This document shows, piece by piece, positions 59,576 through 64,000 of a DNA stretch of 64,000 bases. Made by a program: the position numbers and the translations under genes. The stretch is taken from NCBI RefSeq assembly GCF_001649575.2, contig NC_051450.1, positions 8,772,111-8,836,110 of the forward strand, written 5' to 3'. The first letter of the stretch is position 1. Every line of letters starts with the position of its first letter. The notes below the pieces were generated by a model. The model searched no databases. It saw only the letters and a list, made by a program, of their open reading frames with translations, and was not told the DNA's origin. The stretch is from Kryptolebias marmoratus (lineage: Eukaryota; Chordata; Actinopteri; Cyprinodontiformes; Rivulidae).

Positions 59576-60845
59576 CAGCAACATTTGTATTCAGTCTGTT
59601 TTATTTACTTTAAACTCCACCAGCATTTCCATATGTTTAAGTTGTCTTAGTTTTCAAACATTTGTCTGTTTTGCTGCAGACAACAAAAAAAAAATGCTTT
59701 TAGCCTACAAATTCAGATTAGTGACACATATTGGCATATTGGCTTTGTGAAAGTCTGTCCCATTTCATAGGGGAATATTTTACCCACCATTTGTAATTTA
59801 GAATTAACGGCCAAAAGGACACTCAAAACCTAAAGGTTAGGAGTGTCACTCTAAAATGGAACTGGGCCTAATTGACATTTGCAGCCAACATAATTTATTG
59901 GTTGATATACAGACATGATCAGCATCAGTTTTAATGGTCAGAAATGTTGTCAGTTTTGTTTTGTCATAACGCTAAAACAGTTTGAAGTATCTAATAAGGT
60001 CAGCCATTTTATTGCCCGCACTCCTTAAATGTGTTTTGCTGTAAAGCGTGGAGAATGGGGTTTGAAGCCTTATTGCCAAAAAAGTGGGCTGAAAAAGACC
60101 CATTACAAGGTTATGTCGCTGTAAAACCAGGAGTGTATCATTCAGGATTAATGGTGCCTTCACAGATGTGCAAATAACCCACTAATGCAACTCCGCAGCG
60201 TTCTGTGTGCCGAGTTTCGAACTGAGCGCTGACACGGCCCCTCTTATCTAATCTCTAATCCTATTTGTCTGGACGATCCCGCGTTCGGAAATTCCCAAAG
60301 AGAATGTAACAAAAAAACTGAACCTCATCAGGCCGCGGGACGGCTTCCAACTGCACCTCCATCCGTCTTGAACGCCTTTTCTACGCTAAAAGGTACGTTA
60401 ATGGTGTGCTAAGCTTTGCTCTCCTATTAAAAAAAACGTTTTAAAAGGCTCGCTGTAGGAAGTTGAAGGTGACAGATGAAAAGAAATTGTTTTATTTTCT
60501 TTCTTTTGCGTAATGAAATGAAAAACGTAGAAAACCGTAGAGCGACGGCGTCAACCACGAGACAAAAGAATCAGAAGTTCGGACATGTTTTTTTTTAAAA
60601 CAATGCTCTTTGCGCGTTCGCGTTGTACCTCGTGTTTGACGACGCGGTGACAGATCCGCTGACGGGGTTGTTTACGACGTTCCCAAGCCAACGAAAAGAT
60701 TTCCAGGACAGAATCGGTGTTTTTCCGCCCCCTCTCTGTTGCCCTTTTAAATGTTTACCGAAAAACCCACGGATGACGAAAACCTCCAAATCAAGCGCGA
60801 CGCTCAATCACGCTTCCGACTCGCGTTTAAATGAATCCAATTAAT

Positions 60846-60846
<1 letters not shown>

Positions 60847-60890
<44 letters not shown>
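60847..60890. repeat. (AC)22 microsatellite
   Basis: An uninterrupted run of AC in the last intron. Confidence 0.95.
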
Positions 60891-60892
<2 letters not shown>

Positions 60893-61973
60893 TCCTTTCC
60901 ACCCAACACAAAATGAGGCAATATTAGAACAATTATCAGTTCTAAAACCTCAATATGTCGCCTCGGTTTGTTTTCTAATTAGGCGCCGCCTTGAAAACGA
61001 TTGGAATTCATCTCACTTTGTGACTCTTGATGAGACGGAGCGAGCCGGTTTAAGACGCCAGCTGCCACTTCATTGAAGCTTAGCGAGTGTTTTATTTATT
61101 TATTTTATACTTTCTTCCCAGCGTTATCCAGCATTATTAAGACCTTCCGGAGAAGCCACTGAACTCTCTGAAAAATGCAAAGCTCGAAAAAACCCGGGGC
61201 CGTTGCTTCTGTTCATTAAAACGTGACATTTTGGAGACGTGTGACTTTCACAGGACGGCGAGGGCGGCGCGCTGGAAGTCTCTTCACCTGCCCGACCGTG
61301 ACTTTTTTCATGCTTCATTTTTTATTTTCTTATTTTTTTTTGCCTCCCTGATCTGCATATTATTCCTCCTCCTTCTAATAATTATTAATGCTGCAGTTAG
61401 CCCCTTTAGCTCATCTTCTTGAGAGCGCCACCCACCCCACGTTTCGCGTTCGCCTTACCTGGACAGATTTATTCGTCCTTTCTATATTTGTCAGGTTTTT
61501 TTTTTTTCTCTCCTCACAGATTCATAATGAGTTGATCAGATTTGGAAAGCGGCCTCGGCCAAGTTGGCAGGAAGCAGCAAACCCAAATCGAGGGCTTTCA
61601 GAACTTTTCTTTGGAAACTTAACGGCTGGTGCAGCCAAATAACGCGCCCTTGTTTTTCTGCGTCTGAAAGCCAACTAGGAGCATTTGTCGGCTTGGAAGG
61701 AAGGAAGGAAGGCCTGGAAATGAGCAGCTACGTGTTCAAAACCAACGCAAGAGTGTAAATTTAAAGCTGAACTGAAATCAGATCTCACAAAGTGGACATT
61801 CCATGGATGTTATTTAGTCAAACACATCCACAGAACGTTGCAGGGACCCATTTTTCTGACCTAAAAGTTAAATAAACTGTTTTTAGCATTTAAGTAGGTG
61901 ATTTGTGCGGCGGAGTTCCTTCCTGGTTCCTGACGTGGCCGGCCAAGGACAATCCATTTGTTTAGGAGTGGAA

Positions 61974-62186
61974 ATGGAAGAAGAAGCCTTTTCTAAACAC
62001 GAAGAAATGCTGGAAGACTTGGTGGGAGTAATGGATATACAACCACACCAGTGTGAACCTGAACCGACGGCTGGATCTCCAGAATCAGATGAAAACTCTT
62101 CAGATTCGGATTCTGATGATCACCAGAACCGTCATGGCCGACAAAACAAGGCGCATAATGACGGAGTTGGGAATTGGGAACAGTGA
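61974..62186 (+). CDS. Short acidic ORF of unknown origin
   Basis: From an ATG at 61974 the frame runs 70 codons to TGA. It opens MEEEAFSKHEEMLEDLVGVM and has an acidic Ser/Asp run, ESDENSSDSDSDD, near residues 39-51, then a polar tail. The codons look like real coding sequence (acidic, no low-complexity DNA). A TTTGTTTAG acceptor-like site lies just before it, at 61957-61965. No domain is recognised. It may be a fragment of a transposon protein or a retroposed exon; I do not claim that it is expressed. Confidence 0.3.
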   Translation: MEEEAFSKHEEMLEDLVGVMDIQPHQCEPEPTAGSPESDENSSDSDSDDHQNRHGRQNKAHNDGVGNWEQ

Positions 62187-63329
62187 GAACTGATAAACCC
62201 CAGATCGTTGTCATGACATCAGTACACAACACTGCAAATCAACATAAAGATGGCAGGAGAGAGCTAACGATGCTAACTCGAAGCTAACCTGATGCTAACT
62301 TGTAAACAACGTGAGCGCCCTTCAGAGTAGGGTTTCTGAACTCTCACACTAAATTAAACTAATCAACAGCAGGTTAAGACTATCAGACATGGATTGCTTT
62401 TATTTTTTCCTCTGAATCACAACCGATCTCAGGCTGTCGGCCTGTAAGCAGCTCAGACCTTTAATGACAGCGCGGGTTCACGTCACGTTTGAAGTTAAAC
62501 TTCCTATTTCTCGTCTCTCTGTGGAGACGTCCTCCTCTCCATTTGCCCTTTTTTTAAAATTAAAAATAGAACTGCTGCTGCTAAAGATCCTGTTTTTTGT
62601 TTGGTTTTTTTGTCATGAACCCAGTCCACCACATTAACGAGGGTCGGAGCGGTGGTTCTCTTTGAAGCGGTCCAAACTGAATTCTGATAGTAATTCCCAC
62701 ATCGGAGTTTATGGATCCAGATCTGAGGAAGGTTTTTATCTTTCAGGAAGCCCAAAAAAATAAAACTCCAGTGGTATTTTCTGGCTGGTTCGAACAATTA
62801 ATTCCAACGAATTGAACTATATTGTACTGGTATTCATCCACTCACTGATGAATGGCTGAACCTCAGCGGCTCATCGGACGTCAGACTTCTGTGTTGTTCA
62901 TGGAAAAAGCCGAAAACACCCGAGTGGTTTCTTCAATGTTCAGAAGTACCAACAGAAATGAGTATTTTTTATTTTTTATTCAAAATTTCTACAATAAACA
63001 TATTTTATGGCTAAACTTTCACTGATGTTGGCTTCAAAAAAAGGTTTCGTTTCAGCTTTAACTTTTAAGGCTTGACGCCACAAACTTTGTCATTATTAAT
63101 AAAAACAACAACGTGTGGGCAATTTAATCGCAACATTTGACCTAATTTGGCCGAGGTGACAGCATGACACCAGCTCCAAGGCGTAAACCGCATCCGGGAA
63201 CCGACCTCTCCTCGTTACGTTGCTCTTTCTCTTTGTCCCTTCTCGTTAGCTAACTCCTTCATTTTTTTTTTTCTTGTTTTTCCCGCCCCGCCCTCTTTTT
63301 TCTTCCCCTCCCAACCCCCCCGTCACCAG

Positions 63330-63460
63330 ACAACTTCCCGCAGATGGCCCATCAGAAGCGCTTCATCGAGCGCAAATACCGACAGGAGCTGAAGGAGATG
63401 AGGCGCGAGCGCGAGTGCCAGGAGAAGGAGACGGACAAGGCCGACGAGGGCAGGAAGTGA
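63330..63460 (+). CDS. drosha: drosha exon 10 of 10 visible: C-terminal tail and stop
   Basis: It completes a Tyr codon and reads NFPQMAHQKRFIERKYRQEL, then KEMRRERECQEKETDKADEG and RK before TGA at 63458-63460. The tail is 42 residues after the Tyr, the same length as in human DROSHA, which ends there at residue 1374. NFPQMAHQKRFIERKYRQELKE is conserved, while the last 18 residues differ, with Arg for the human Trp in KEMRWERE. The tail is charged and predicted helical. Acceptor is GTCACCAG after a C-rich tract. Confidence 0.97.
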
Positions 63461-63810
63461 CGGCGCGCCAATCCCGGGGCAGCCCGTCGCCGCCGCCGAC
63501 GAGCGAGGCAAAGAGGAGGCGCGGCTGGCGGCTGACCGGATAGCGAGGTGGAGCTAGCTGGAAATGACTCGATGCCTGTTTCACACGATCTTAAACCGGG
63601 GACCGATTTGAAAGATTTCAAGAAAAAGCCAAAAAACAAGAAGAAATATTGTTAAAATGGTTGTTTTGGGTTTTTTTTTTATTTCTAGCACTGCTCTGTG
63701 ACGGCTCATCATTAAACCACCGGGCTACAAGATCAAACTAAATCTAAGAAACAAGGCGTTTCTTTTTTTTTTTTAAAGTGTTAAATAAAGTTTGCTCCAA
63801 TTAGTCGACT
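63461..63810 (+). other. drosha: drosha 3' untranslated region
   Basis: From the TGA to just past the polyadenylation signal, about 350 nt. The first 80 nt are GC-rich (CGCCGCCGCCGACG), then A/T-rich. The cleavage site is estimated from the signal position only. Confidence 0.7.
63784..63789 (+). terminator. drosha: Polyadenylation signal AATAAA
   Basis: The first canonical AATAAA after the drosha stop codon, 324 nt downstream. A T/G-containing stretch (CAGTTTGCTTTCATTC) follows about 20-25 nt later, as expected of a downstream element. Confidence 0.75.
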
Positions 63811-64000
63811 AATCAGTTTGCTTTCATTCTAATAATTCTCACCCTTCTGATAAGAAGCCTAAACCTCTAAAAAAAAAAAAAAAAAGGATTGAGTCAATTA
63901 TACTCACTTACAACAGTCTCCATCTGTCTCGCATCTGCCACTCATTCTCTAATAATCAAAATGTGTTTTTTTTTCCTTCTTGTCTCCCTTCCCTCCATTC
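63811..64000. other. Intergenic start downstream of drosha
   Basis: A/T-rich with an A-run at 63870-63885 and a pyrimidine-rich end. Nothing coding is seen. Confidence 0.6.

Larger units (their letters stand above)
49288..63329 (+). other. drosha: drosha visible intron 9 (14.0 kb)
   Basis: The largest visible intron. It holds an inverted hAT MITE (52731-53340), a decayed LINE (56855-57625), two AC microsatellites, a 26-bp minisatellite (58725-59575), an acidic ORF (61974-62186) and two small gaps. Blocks at 54660-54880, 55780-56300 and 60180-61100 are free of obvious repeats. No drosha exon or recognised nested gene was found. Confidence 0.8.

Noticed and set aside
1..64000. CRISPR arrays, bacterial operons, rRNA or tRNA genes
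   Set aside because: The window is vertebrate; the 26-bp array has no spacers, and the only tRNA-like sequence is the head of a SINE.

Overview
The window is eukaryotic, almost certainly from a teleost fish. Most of it is intron and transposon-derived DNA around a single recognisable gene: the 3' part of drosha, which encodes the nuclear RNase III of the Microprocessor. It lies on the + strand. Ten coding exons are visible (5274-5344, 19263-19307, 24021-24178, 34351-34456, 38379-38520, 42517-42599, 44160-44263, 47546-47638, 49241-49287, 63330-63460). All join in one uninterrupted frame of 325 codons plus a TGA stop. They match vertebrate DROSHA from just after the catalytic Glu of RNase IIIa (human numbering about 1049) to the last residue (1374). 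Together they cover the end of RNase IIIa, the linker, all of RNase IIIb and the dsRNA-binding domain. Upstream exons lie outside the window. A canonical AATAAA at 63784-63789 probably ends the transcript, and no second gene is seen after it.

The fish assignment rests on repeat types I recognise: a Rex3/RTE-type LINE tail ending in GATG repeats, a tRNA-derived SINE with the common fish 3' tail, hAT and Harbinger MITEs, a Tc1-like end, and long AC and TA microsatellites. I cannot name the species.

Layout. 1-5273: upstream intron, with the start of a hAT transposase (BED zinc finger) cut by the left edge and a 0.74-kb zinc-finger-bearing DNA element. 5345-19262: a 13.9-kb intron with a Harbinger MITE, a SINE, a nested retroposon and unique stretches. 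19308-24020: short L1-like remnant. 24179-34350: a second, inverted copy of the zinc-finger element, itself interrupted by a Rex3-like LINE. 34457-49240: short introns between the RNase IIIb/dsRBD exons, with two hAT MITEs, CpG-rich DNA in intron 6 and an 848-base assembly gap. 49288-63329: a 14-kb last intron with an inverted hAT MITE, a decayed LINE, a 26-bp minisatellite array of about 0.85 kb and a short acidic ORF of unknown origin.

I found no new gene system. The most interesting points concern how this gene may be processed: an in-frame 45-nt microexon, a tandem splice acceptor, a T17(GT)8 tract at a catalytic exon's acceptor, long hairpins in the pre-mRNA of a hairpin-cutting enzyme, and two pairs of inverted repeats that bracket exons 1-3 and 5-9 and could favour circular RNA. 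Six runs of N limit what can be said, and exon calls are from reading, not from transcripts.
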